Positions 1-11,601 of a stretch of DNA of 64,000 bases are shown in pieces (the first letter of the stretch is position 1; every line of letters starts with the position of its first letter). A program made the position numbers and the translations under genes. Origin of the DNA: Pomacea canaliculata (Eukaryota > Mollusca > Gastropoda > Architaenioglossa > Ampullariidae); the NCBI RefSeq assembly GCF_003073045.1, contig NC_037602.1:7736464-7800463 (forward strand). Reading direction: 5' to 3'. The notes beneath the pieces were generated by a model, which saw only the letters and a program-made list of their open reading frames with translations, was not told the DNA's origin and made no database searches.

Positions 1-508
1 ATCTCTGGTTATTTTTCTTGGTGACCTTGTTCAGATCAATTGTGTGCTGTTTAACCTTGTCTTTAAAAATAAGAAGTAAAAGAAATAAACATTAATTTTT
101 GCTTTGGTAACATCTAACCTTATACAGTTACAAATTTTAAACACTTGGAATTCCCCTTTTCTCCATCTTCTTCTCACTCGTGCACTCAAGCATGCACAAA
201 TGTAAACCATGGAAAAAGTGAAAAAAAACTAATTAAACTAATTAAAAGGGATTAATAAGAGTGGGAGATGGGTGGTGGATGGGGAGAGAGAACAGAAGAA
301 CTCATCTGATGGCACAGACATTATTTTTAAAAAGATCTCTTGGGTACCTGTTGAAAAGAGTGTTTTGTGTGGAAGAATCTTTGTGACACATTTTGCCGGT
401 TGGTGCATCATACAAGACCAAAAATAATAATACGTTGGTGACACTCTGTATTATTATTTCTATAGTGTTAGGGATCTTCTGATCACATCTCCTCATCCTT
501 CTCCACAG
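1..508. other. Intron or upstream sequence before the zinc-binding exon
   Basis: No coding exon is recognised here. The sequence is AT-rich and ends in a pyrimidine-rich tract and a CAG acceptor at 506-508, so at least its end is probably the last intron of the gene whose final exon follows. Confidence 0.5.
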
Positions 509-803
509 AGTACAGCAATCTCAAATGGGCAAGAAGGAGATCTCCGCAGCCAGCAAAACAGTCCACACATGCACCAAGTGCAAAAAAGACTTTCTCACTG
601 AGGGCCGGCTGAAAAAACACCGTTGCTCAGCTTGCGAATCCTGTGGGAAGGTTTTGTCCTCATACCAGCGCCTTTTGGGACACTCCTGCCAGCAGCAAGA
701 CGATGATAATAATGATGAGTACAGCATTGAAAGTGATGAGGAAAAGTCAGATTCCAACAAGAGTATTCGATCCCTCGTGCAGAACCAAGACGTGGCTAAG
801 TGA
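509..803 (+). CDS. Terminal exon of a small zinc-finger-like protein
   Basis: The open frame runs from a CAG acceptor at 506-508 to a stop at 801-803. A Met at 525 is in frame, but the frame stays open upstream to the acceptor, so this is probably the last exon of a gene that starts before the window. Counted from that Met there are 92 residues. Cys16, Cys19, His32 and Cys34, then Cys37, Cys40, His53 and Cys55, make two back-to-back CX2CX12HXC modules, followed by an Asp/Glu/Ser-rich tail. Classical C2H2 fingers have three to five residues between the last two ligands, so these are zinc-finger-like with a shortened end. DNA or RNA binding is only a guess. A polyadenylation-type AATAAA lies at 1035-1040. 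A single-exon gene starting at 525 is the alternative. Confidence 0.6.
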
Positions 804-3800
804 GGGTCCTCAAGTATTATGCAACTGATCTGACACTTCTTAGTTGGAATTTTCTGAATAGAACCATATGAAGATGTGGCTTTTATTGCATCTCTTAAAG
901 AAGATTTTAGGGATATATATAAAATCACTTCATTTGGTCTACTCATTACTCTAAACAGACCTGATTAAATCAACCAGAATTTAAACAAATAGAGTAAATG
1001 TTAAGATGGAAACTCACATATATTTCTAAAAAATAATAAAAGTAATTCTTGCTTAGGCTTTTTGCCCATAAAATTTTTGATATGCAAGAGTTTTCATTAT
1101 GCATATTTTGTATTCCTCATTATGCACATAGATGCATTTTTGTAGAAGTATTGTGATGTACATATGCTTGCAGGAAGGTAGTATGTCTAAAATTGTAGCT
1201 TGTTACCAAAGGCACAAACACATGCATGCATGTGCACACATTCACACATGGGACTCGTGGGTAGACCATAAAAATGTCTAGTGGCTGCATGCACACAGAA
1301 TTATTGGGGGTTAAAGTAAAAGCAAAGTAATAGTAATTTTTAACATTGCTTCCTACATTGCAGCTAATTTAAACTTTTAACTCTCCTACCAAGCCAAACC
1401 AAGATGCCTGTTCAGACAGAATTGTTCATCAAAATTATGTTTTAATTGTGGCGTTGTTGGTTTTGTATTTTCTCCCTTCTGTTAATATTTGTTTCTCAAT
1501 TAACCTGTTTTGTGTTCCCTCAAAGCCTCCTCACCCAGTCTTTAGTTTCTACACTATGCCACAAAAGGAGAAAAATGGATATCCAAGTATTTATTAAATC
1601 TTGATGTGCTACAGTGGGAGTCCTCCCAAGGTAAGGTAAAGGTCGTACCCTAACCTTTCAGTCCTTGTGGAGTGAGATATTAGAGACCACACTTTTCTCA
1701 GGGCCAGCTTTTTGTGAGGGCTGTGCCTCTCTCTTCTCTCTTGCTACCTTACCCTCCCCAACCCTCTCTGGTCAGATACCCATTCCCAAAAGTTTCGTTG
1801 ACCGGGGACAGTTTACTTTGCCCTACAAATTTGAAACCAGCATGTATCCAGACTTTAATAAGTTTCCCTTTAATAGGCAGAATATCTTGATACAGCTTAA
1901 AATTATTTTCCAAAGGTTGCTGTGTGTGTTTTCACTTTATTTGGGTTTTGTTTTGAGTATCTAATTTTGTTCAGTCTGTGCATGCACTTGCCATAAAGCA
2001 TGCATGCATGACTGTGTTCTGTGGATGCACTTAGTTTCAGTGTGCATGCACTCTGTGTGTGTGTGTGTGCGCACGCACATGCGTGCTCTCATGAACTTCC
2101 TTTTATGTATGTAGAAAACACCTATGCTAGCTTTCTTTGTAGAATTAAATGGTTAAGAAAATGTGCTGCCATTCATAAATCTCTCTCTTGTAATGTAATG
2201 TCAAAACTTGGAGAAAGGATCATATCCTCCTTTGTAGAAAAATTAGTCATAGGTCGACTAGGTGAGCAACCTGGCTGCTTCCTCTTTTCCCCTTCTGGTT
2301 TTTTTAAATTATTATTATTGTTTTATTTTCTAACACAAAAGGATACTTTTTAAGGATGGGCAGTGTTCTAAATAATATATAGAGTAGATTTTTGGTCTTA
2401 TTCTGTACAGGCATTTCTTTTCCTGAACACCTCTGAATTAGGTAGTGAATAAAAGTGAGTGTTCAAAGGCAATATGTGTCATCAGTGAAGTCTTGATGAT
2501 GTGGTGATATCTGCAAATCTGATAGTTGTTTTATTACATAAATATCATTACTTATCCTTTTTTCGTTCAAATACTACTATCAGGAGATTGAACATCTTTT
2601 TTTCTCTCTTTTTCCTGCATTCTTTCAACACCACCTTAACCATTAAATAACCATGCAATAAGACTTCCTGGCAAACTGTGTAACAGTGTGATTCCATTGT
2701 TTATTGGAGCAATGAGGCTAGCCCTTAAATCCTTTGGTTGTGGGCTTTCTCCTGATACTCAGATGTTCTGCTGGTTATTTTCTATGCATCTACCACTTTC
2801 TGCAAATCTCTGCCATCCCTATCGAAGAGCTTCATTGCCTCTGTTTGCCTTGTTTCTGGCCTCTGACTAATCACATCCTTTCTGTCTCTTCCCTCTTCCT
2901 TTCTTTGTTTTAAAATTGTGTTACTTAGATCAGTCCTTTTTTTGTTAAAGTGAGCATCAGATTTATTTTGTCAACTTGTTGGGATACAGGGCCTTGGACC
3001 ATGTCCTGGTCTCACTAAGATAACATGTATCTCCCTTATAGCACAGTATGGTTGCTGTCATTCATTTAAGTCTTTATAGCAATTTACTAATTTAGAATTC
3101 TTAGTATGATGTTATCTTCATCCAACCTCATTTGTGGACATGAAAGAATGTTTATTGTTTCAATTAGGTTTGCATTCTGAAACCCAGACATCTATCTTGT
3201 AAATTAGAAATATTGGCATGGCCTCTGTGAGATGTGGGAACAATTCGCTTATAATAAAACAATCATTTCCTTAACAAAATTTTAAAAGATCATTTGCAAT
3301 AGGGGGTGATTTAGGGGCCAAAAGAAGAAAACCCGGCATCCACAAAATCATTTGTAAAAAAACCTTAAAAATAAATGAGAAGAAGAAAAACGAATAAGAG
3401 AAGGAGAGAGATTTGTATCACGACTTGATATCAATATAAAAGATCTAGGCATGCTGGATTTGAAGAAGAAGGCTGTTAGGGGTTGATCTTTTTACCTGTG
3501 AAATACTGGTTGTGAAAAGTAGATACTTTACAAAAGAAAAAAAGAGCAGATAAGAAGCTTCAAAAAGGAAAGAGAACAAAAAAAGCCTTGTAGAACTGAG
3601 TGACTTTGAATTTCACAAGTGTAGACTGAGCATAAAATGTACAGGATCATTTGACATTGGAAAAAAGGCCTTGAAGATTCAGTAACTTAATACTTTTTCC
3701 AACACCTTATCTTTTTGTAATATTCAGTCTCATTTTTATAATTTTTTAGTAATTGTTATTCTTGGGTTTTCCATCGGTATACATAAGATATTTTCATATC

Positions 3801-4418
3801 ACCGTATTCTCTTTTTTTCACATTTTTTTCCCTGAAATATTTTTGAATAATTGTATAATATTTTTCAAAGTTTCAAGGTAACATGGACCCCATATAAGGT
3901 TATTAAGCCTAATGCTTGATTAAAAAGTGGTATTTTGTGTTTATAAGTTTATTATATCTCAAGCTAACATACTAGTTCTCAGAAGTTATCTTGCTTTTGC
4001 AACAAAGGCTTTTTTGTGTGTGCTCATGTACACCATAATCCTTAAAATATAACTAGTAGACTATTTCATCATCTTACTTGAGTAACTAGGAGGCTTTACC
4101 ACTTTAAAATAATTTAAGGGTTGTTTTTAAAGTGTTTAAAAGTCAAAGAGCAGTTAGTACATGCTTTAGCTACATACAGCATGCTTCAGTTTTTTATTTT
4201 TTTATTATTTGCTTAAAAAGGAAATATTTGCTACATCAACTTTGTCTTTTTCTTTTCCTTTTTTCCGTTGGAAAAGCTGATGTGAGTTCCCATTCAAACC
4301 TCCGGAGCATTGCCTTAATTAAGCATTTATTTATGAGGAACAGCTGCCAGTTACTGATACTGTAGATGCGTAAAAACCACTGAAGATTTTATCTTTTAAT
4401 GTCTAAATATTGTTCCAG
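804..4418. other. 3' UTR, intergenic or intron sequence
   Basis: AT-rich sequence after the zinc-finger exon. It holds the AATAAA at 1035, a minus-strand SINE piece at about 1,625-1,815, and an alternating purine-pyrimidine (GT)n/GCGCACGCAC tract at about 2,052-2,085. I looked in both strands for MRG15 chromodomain exons (sequences such as the WDEWV core) and found none. Confidence 0.5.
1625..1815 (-). repeat. Truncated tRNA-type SINE tail
   Basis: Read on the minus strand this matches the body and tail of the intact SINE at 17,791-18,063. Shared parts include the end block around GGTAAAGGTC, the CTAACCTTT stretch and the CTTACCnTCnCCAACCCT block. The tRNA-like head is missing or too decayed to see. 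Confidence 0.6.
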
Positions 4419-7400
4419 TGCTGTGAGAAAAGCTAGTAAAGGTGGCCGCAAACCAGAAAAGAAGGAAAAAGAAAAAGAAGAAAAAGAGAAGGAGAAAGAG
4501 AAGGAGAAAGAAAAAGAAAAGGATAAAGAGGAGAAGGAAAAGGAGAAGAAAAGTACTCCTGTTCCAAGTACACCTTCAGAGAAAAAAAAAGACAAAAATG
4601 CTACAGCCACAGGTGTGCCTCTTCTTTTAAATTATAAATCTGTTAAAGCGTATCATTAGTGTCAGGTTTTTTTTTTAATTGTGACAGCTGAACAACTGCT
4701 TTGAATAGTTTAATTCTTACCTTCTCCTCATGGATCAAAACAGATGTAGCCACTAGATATCTGTTTTGTGTCAGCTTTGCAAAATTAATCTTTCTTGGAT
4801 AATGAACTCTGATTTTTGTTTGTTTTTGGGGTTTTTTTGGGGGGGTGGGTGGGTTGGTTTTGTTCTCTCGTTTATGCTGTTTTGCAGATCTCTGATTTAT
4901 TGAAAATGCCGTTTAATATCGCAAAACTTTCTAGCTGCTCACATCCATTTGTGTGTACATGCAACAGTGATAGGTTTAAGAAAACTAAAGATCTATTGCT
5001 GTTGAGGACATATAGTTATTTCCAGACTATTTTCTTGCAAGTGGAGATTACATTGTTCATACTGTTCGACACTTAAAGAGTTTTTGCAACAGTACATGAT
5101 GAGTATGGACCTGTTTTCACACATGTTCACCTTGAAAAATAGAGAAAAGAAAGCTACCAGCCAGTCCTTGTGATTGCTTGTGTGTGTAAATACATGCATG
5201 TATTTATATTTTTTTTAGCACCATCTGTACCTGCCACTAGTACATTATCCATATCTTCAGTAGTGGCACCAGCTGCAGCTGTTGCAGAACGTGCACCTCC
5301 TACTTCTTCTCCAGCACCTGAACCAAAACGCAAACGGCCTCGCATGGATGCAACAGTGGAGTCAGTATGTATTACCAGAAACTGTTCTATCAAGTGTGTG
5401 CATGTATGTATATAATAGTAGGAAGGATGTTTTCATCAAAGAAGAGAGGATTTTCCGTTGGCACAGTGGTTAGCACCTGTCTTGAATGCAGTGAGGATTG
5501 GCTGTCTTGGGTTCAGATCTCATCTCAAACACACTGTTCTTTCTCTGCATGTGACATGTGTTTACAAGGCCACCTTCTTGCCATAATACAGCATAAAACA
5601 CCAAACACCTTCACCTTCACTGAAGAGGACCGAGATTTGAAGGGGGTGGGGCATCATCTTTTCCACGGTCTAATATCTTGGATTTCAGTCACTCTATTTA
5701 AGTACATGCTGAAAACTTTTCTCGTTGTTTTTATGTTGGTTTTGTATTGTTTTTTGGGGGTGGTGTCTTGAAGCAAAATATGTGAAATATATGAAGCAGA
5801 AGCTAACTTGGAAATTCTGTTGATAGGAGGAAGTGTTCATGACCAGGATAGAGGTGAAGATTAAAATCCCAGATGAATTGAAGCCATGGCTTGTAGATGA
5901 CTGGGACCTCATCACACGTCAAAAAATGGTAAACTTGCCATTAATTTAAATGAGCATTTTTGGTAGATCTGATGTGCTGTGAGCGAGTTACATTGTCTAC
6001 AAGAGACTAAGTATGTAAATATATTAATACGCATGCAAGGTTTATATTGAGACATAAACATCATAAGACTATGCATTATGTTTTTGTAAAAGACATAAAT
6101 GTATGTAGTATAAAAAGTAAAGCAGAATAATAGTAAGTTCTATGCTTGTGTAAGAATGCTCGCTTTCAAAGTAAATAAAGATGAACTAATAATGTTTTCA
6201 TGTTAAAAAATAGAAAAATCTCATGCTTGTTAATTGCCAGGGCCTATAATTATGAATAAATGCGACCCTATGCTCCATTGAGGGTGACTAAAAGCAAGAA
6301 GATAATTATGAGTGCAAGCATTAGACAGTAGATATTGAACATTAATTTTATTTATTCACCCCTTAAGGGGTATGGGACAAAGTCTTTCACTTTCTTGCAT
6401 TCTACAGCTTGTGTCGTTGCCATGTAAAAACAGCGTCAACAATATCTTGGATGAGTACATTAGGGTGAAGACAGCCAAAAGTAATGTCAACAAGTGAGTA
6501 GCAACTAGTGGGAGTTTTTTCTAACTGAATATCAGTGAAGGAAATATTTATGATTTATATGATGTTACATATGCTGAATTTTGTTATCCAGTTATTTTAA
6601 ATAATTTTTTTCAGCTTGATATAAAATACAGAGGTTATTCATTACAGCAAATAGGAAAAATCAGCCAGAAAAGCCCCATTGTATAACTTATTCGTTGGAG
6701 CTTTCCCCCTCCCCAAAAAACTGTTTATGTATTTGGATGAATATGAGAAGATGCTAGTTGTGATGTTATTCGGTTTCTGTGAATTTGATCAATAAAATAA
6801 TATGGGCAACTATTTAGCATTAGCTATGTTTCTGTTGCTAATTCAGGGATGCTGTGATAGAGACTATGGCAGGAATAAAGGAGTACTTTAACGTCATGCT
6901 GGGCACCCAACTACTTTACAAATTTGAGAGACCACAGTATAGTGAAGTGAGTCTTTTTTTACTTTATTTTATTAATTGGAGAAAGAGCATTGCAGTGTAC
7001 ATGTCTCATTTTATTTTACTTCATGTTTTTCTCTGGAGTCCAATGTACAGCAGTTTCAATCTTCATTTGGAATGTCAGAGTGTGCATTCACACTAGGATC
7101 ATCATTTTTCAGATTTTAGCCGAGCATCCTGACCAACAGATGTCAGCAATCTATGGTGCAACTCACTTGTTGAGGCTTTTTGGTAGGTTTGCTTTTCTAG
7201 CATTTTTTCCTTCCTCTGTCACATCTTTGTCTTTCTGTAACAAAGGGGACAGTGTATGACTTATATAAAGCACTCTAAATGTCAGCATCACTATAGGTCT
7301 GACTATGTGTAAGCAAACATAAAACTGTTAGAAGTAAATCATGTGTTTGTTTACTAGTCAGCTGATTTATGTATTGCACTTTGTCTTAGTGCGCCTTGGA

Positions 7401-8528
7401 CAGATGCTCTCCTATACAGCACTGGATGAGCGATGTGTTCAAATTCTTCTGTCACACATTCATGACTTTCTCAAGTAAGTGCTGTCCACTAGATTTCTTC
7501 AACATTGAGATAAAGTACTTAGAGTTGAACTGCTGACAAATCATTCACCTAGTTTTAGTAATATATTTAACTACAAGTGTAACTAAGCAGGTCAGAATAA
7601 ATGAAGTTCAGCAGGCTTTGTTCCATCGTAGTTTGTGGAGATGGCAAACCAATGAATAAAGTGGGCCCCCCCCCCCTCCCCATCCTTTTTAACTATGACT
7701 CCTTTAGACCTGAACACCATTCTCTCATACATAACCCTGTACCAAAGAGTTTTTATTTCAAAATCTGGTTCACCTATCTAGAAATTGTTGCCATCCTATT
7801 TGTCACCAACAAAGCTAAATATTTTACAGGAAGAGTTTCTGCCTAACTATAGTCAGAAAATTCTATTTTGCATATTTTTGTTTTTGCATTTGCAAGGGTC
7901 TAATACATAAAGTTTGACAATGACCATAGTTTAGGGGAAAAAAGTGTAACATTACAGAGAACCATAAAAAAGTGGGCAACATCACATTTTCCCTGTCTGA
8001 CAATAGAAAAAAAAATGTAGTGATCCCCTCTTTACACTGTACAGTTTACTGTCAGTCATGCAAAGTTACAAATAATAAAAGTATTTATGCATTTTCCTGC
8101 AGGCAGCAAGCACAGTGCACTTTAGCATAAATGTCTTAAACAACAAATATATATATGCACACACATATGGAGATGATAAAAATAGTTACAACAGCCTAAC
8201 AGATGCACAGATCAGAAAAAACTTGATACAGATCAACGGGAAAATTGAAAAAAAGTTTGAACAGCCACCCTCTAGCCAGCTATGCTATAAGACATCAATC
8301 AGTTTAAACAATAAACTTTTAATAAAAAAATGTGTTGGTTAGGAACTTGCTGCATAATCCTGGACTTTGGCCATTGTATTGCTTTATCCATTAGACCTCA
8401 GATTTCATTAATATGTATGTTCATCTTTAAACTTTTTCACCAGATATATGCTGAAAAATTCTTCAAACCTGTTCAGCCACAGCGACTATGTGATTGCTCC
8501 CCCGGAGTACCACCGCAAAGCGATCTAA
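4419..8528 (+). CDS. MORF4L1: MRG15/MORF4L1-like chromatin protein, MRG-domain part
   Basis: Exons by matching splice phase: 4419-4612, 5219-5364, 5827-5928, 6408-6493, 6847-6946, 7113-7182, 7390-7474 and 8444-8528, giving 288 residues plus stop. The first exon codes a long Lys/Glu tract, the second an Ala/Pro/Ser linker ending in a basic [13 protein letters not shown] block, and the rest the MRG domain, including [38 protein letters not shown] and the C-terminal [10 protein letters not shown]. These match human MORF4L1 almost residue for residue. In known animals the protein uses an N-terminal chromodomain to read H3K36 methylation and the MRG domain to dock NuA4, SIN3-HDAC and PALB2 partners. 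No chromodomain exon is seen in the 3.6 kb upstream. The first exon has a CAG acceptor at 4416-4418, but a Met at 4399 is also in frame, so the true start is unresolved. A likely polyadenylation signal AATAAA is at 8893. Confidence 0.93.
4463..4560 (+). repeat. Lys/Glu-coding purine tract in MRG15
   Basis: About 100 nt of almost pure purine (AAGGAGAAAG-type units) code a run of alternating Lys and Glu in the linker before the MRG domain. The minus strand of this tract gives a spurious Ser/Phe open frame. Confidence 0.85.
5455..5640 (+). repeat. tRNA-derived SINE in MRG15 intron
   Basis: A pol III A-box-like TGGTTAGCACC at about 5468 and a B-box-like GGGTTCAGATC at about 5509 are spaced as in a tRNA head. 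The body does not match the 17,791 SINE, so this is a second family or a heavily diverged member. No clear target-site duplication was seen. Confidence 0.6.
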
Positions 8529-8892
8529 CAGCTTAAATTCTATTACGGACAGTGAATACAGGAATATAAACAAACTTCGAACATTGTTCCATTGTGGTTT
8601 TTCCTTACAAGATGATGTGTACAAAACAAGATTGAAGAACAAGATGCTTTCTGACATCATTGTACAGTCTACACCTATATTTCCTTCACTGTTTTGGAAG
8701 GAACTGACAACTTGTCAAGTGTGAAGACAAACATCAAATTCTAAACCATATTGACTGGTATCATAGGATACCTTGGATATACATGTACTGCAAATGGATA
8801 AACAAAACAAATCTGAGTGTGATCACCTTGTGGTCCTTGGTGAGAGACTATATATGTAATTGTTTACATTATCTGAAAATAGCTAGCTTTTT

Positions 8893-8898
8893 AATAAA
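8893..8898 (+). terminator. Polyadenylation signal for MRG15
   Basis: AATAAA about 365 nt after the MRG15 stop codon, in AT-rich sequence. It is the first canonical hexamer after the stop. Confidence 0.55.
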
Positions 8899-9379
8899 CT
8901 GTTGCTCAAAATAACTTGGTACTTTGTCTTCTCTGAGCATGAGGAGGCTGATGGAAATTAAGAGAATGAAGTGCTTTATATCAACTAGTGCAGGATATAA
9001 TATAGCATACCTGCATTCAGGCCATTGAAGCTCCACAATATTTTTCCACCTGCGACATTAAAAATCCTTTATATGAATAGATTCAAAATAGTGCACAACA
9101 TATGCCTACACATATGCATACTCTCATTCCCACATAGATGACAGTTGCATATTCTTCTCATGTGAGAAATGTTTGGATCAACTACAATACACAACTATTG
9201 TTCACATTTTCCTTTTGATGGTTGAAACATAGAGGATTTAGGACATATACATAACACTAGGTTTATTTTATTGTAAACACTAAAATTAACAACGATAAAT
9301 TGTTAGAGGATTTTGCATTCTTTCTAGATGTGCTATTGGATATATCAGGAGTTTATTCTCTAAGCTGTAACAAGGTGAC

Positions 9380-9790
9380 AGTTAGGGACCTCCATCTGGT
9401 TCTATCTGCTGCTGCTCTGAGGGCTGTCTCAAATGATGGTCCTCTGTGTAATGGACTTAAGGTGGGCCCTGCCGCGCAATGGATAGTTTTGCTAGCATAC
9501 ACTCATCTACATTAATAAAAGTAGACAGTAAGTAGAAAATACGTTTTCTACACTCTGCTCTTTAGGTCCTTCTCAATGGTTCACCTCTGTGTCTCTTTGG
9601 GCCTTCCTCTGTTCATCTTTCCCTGCAGTGCCCATTGTAGGGCTGTAATGGAGATTGAGTGTGGAGGTGTCCTAGCCATCGCCAATGCCACAGTTGAATT
9701 GTTTCTGCCAAGGTGCATGTTCCTGTCCTGTCTCACAGCTTTTCGTTCAAGATGGTGTTCAGCCAGAAAATCTTCAGTATGCACCTAAAA
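9380..9790 (-). mobile_element. LINE ORF2 C-terminal fragment
   Basis: On the minus strand the translation includes ALQWALQGKMNRGRPKETQR. This is the GKR-RGRPK-TW type block found near the C-terminus of non-LTR retrotransposon ORF2 proteins, and it lies downstream of a decayed region. Only this tail is visible and the frame is lost around it. The clade is uncertain (RTE- or CR1-like). It does not match the other LINE copies in this window. Confidence 0.5.
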
Positions 9791-10434
9791 TCTTTAGTAC
9801 TGGTATGATAGTGCAGGAAAATTCCTATTTACTGACCCCTGAGAGCCTAAAATTGTCCCAAATTACATGTTGCTTAATATCAGTTTCTGCTTTGTTTCCA
9901 AACTGAAGAGTACGATTAGAATAAATAATATCTATTACAGGTTTGTGTATGTGTGTTGTAGCAGCACGACTTGCTCAGACATGCTAAGTATAACCAAGAA
10001 ATGTCTGTGAATGGTGTCCATCAAAGCACTACACGCAGGACCATATACACATAATTAGTCCTTTGCCAACCCTACCTATCTGGGCAGGTAAAGGCTGGTA
10101 AATATAGATATTGACAATCGAATTGTAAACATTATATACTTGGAAAATCATTTACTATTACAATTACAATGGGCTTGGAGAGATCGTCCTCAGCGGCCCT
10201 GGTCTTATCCTCAGACTTATGTGATCGCTTTGAAGACTGGTCTCAGCTATAACCCATCGACATCTTGATCTAAGAACAGGATGTCATCTTCAGAAAAACA
10301 GTCTTGTCATTCCATTAACTTACTAATCGTGTGCTCTAAGCTTGCCCATATTTGGGCTATATAAGTTTATTATTATTTGTGAGATCATAGAAATATTATT
10401 TCGTGGTGAGATTTCATGTTATGATTGGTTCTAT

Positions 10435-10681
10435 CACGAACTTGCATTACTGGACTGCTGGCAGACGATTTTTTTTTTTTCCAGTTAAAAAACGAGGCAT
10501 TAGACGACTTAGCTTCCGGTTTATTCACATTTCAGATTAACTACTAAAACGAGGCATAAGACTACAAAGCTTCCAGTTTAGTCACATTCATTGTTTAGGC
10601 TCGCCGAGGCTAACAGCAGATCACTTCGCAAGAGGCTAAGCGTTGGTCTTGGCAGACAGACAGCAATCCACCTATACAAAG
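10435..10681 (+). repeat. Dispersed repeat, copy 1
   Basis: Matches 58,984-59,170 in the same orientation along its length. Shared blocks include ACTACTAAAACGAG, ACAAAGCTTCCAGTTTAG, GGCTAAGC and the terminal GACAGCAATCCAC. This copy has an extra internal direct duplication of about 43 nt: the AAAACGAGGCAT...GTTTATTCACATT block at 10,487 recurs at 10,546. No coding potential or tRNA boxes were seen. Confidence 0.75.
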
Positions 10682-11601
10682 CTTTGGTTCCATAGAAGCA
10701 GGGGAGTCAACTCGTAATAATCTGTCTTATTCTACTTCCGTTGATGTTACTTAACAGAAAACAATTCGCACAACTCCACTGAAGCATGCACGGTAAAATA
10801 CGGATTTTTATTTCTTAGTAGCACACACGTATTTTCGAGCTCTGCATTACCGTTTGAACTTTGTTTGACCATTCTTCCGTTTCAAATAAGTTTACTGCTC
10901 ATAAGATGAAAGTATATAAATGCTCCACCTCCTGTCATCCAAATGTTGTTAATATTTATTAAACTTTAAATCAGGCCCGTGCTAATAATTATCTTGCGTC
11001 GCTTTGTAATTTGAAAAAAAAAGCTTTACGTATTGGAGATATTTTTATATTTTACATTATTGAACTGCTGATGTTGCAAACTTAATATTTAAAGCGTTGA
11101 TTTTTGTGGGTGTGACTGATTCTTGGATCGATTGTGTCTAACGCCACTTCTGACAAAGTGGAACTGATAATCAGTCCTTTTAAATCGATACACAGTGCTG
11201 AAAAATGAATTAAATTTTAGGTGCAGCTGTTGCTGTTTGAAAGTTTTCGACGTTTTCAATGTTTATGTCGAAAAGCTTTAATGAATGACACACCAGAATA
11301 TATGTTAATATTGTAATTAAATAGTATCGATTGTATTGGGTAAAATACTTTTGCTTGCCTATTCTTCCTGCAACATGGAGTGGTTCATCGAAGAGTAGGT
11401 GTAATACATACTTATGAAATGCTACAGTAGAATTGATTCAGCAGTAAACTTGTGTACTTACAACGATAGCCTGTTCTTTGTTGTTCTCAAAAGTATCATT
11501 ATTGACAGTCAGGTACTGTGAAATGTTAGGCCGCAGAACTTAATCCTTTCATCTAAATAAACATCTAAATTTTGTAAGGTGGAGACAGCCTATACAGTAG
11601 A

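Larger units (their letters stand above)
8529..11601. other. MRG15 3' UTR and MRG15-BORCS8 intergenic region
   Basis: Contains the MRG15 3' UTR to about 8,915, a minus-strand LINE piece (9,380-9,790) and one copy of a dispersed repeat (10,435-10,681). The remainder is AT-rich. A short ATG frame at 11,376 and an acceptor-like TTTTGTAAG just before 11,579 suggest a 5' UTR exon of BORCS8, but this cannot be settled from sequence alone. Confidence 0.5.

Noticed and set aside
2021-2353. 110-residue frame with Cys/Val/His repeats
   Set aside because: Driven by the GT/GCAC dinucleotide run; no homology.
4389-4610. Minus-strand Ser/Phe-rich open frame
   Set aside because: It is the complement of the Lys/Glu tract in MRG15, and the purine run keeps it open by composition.
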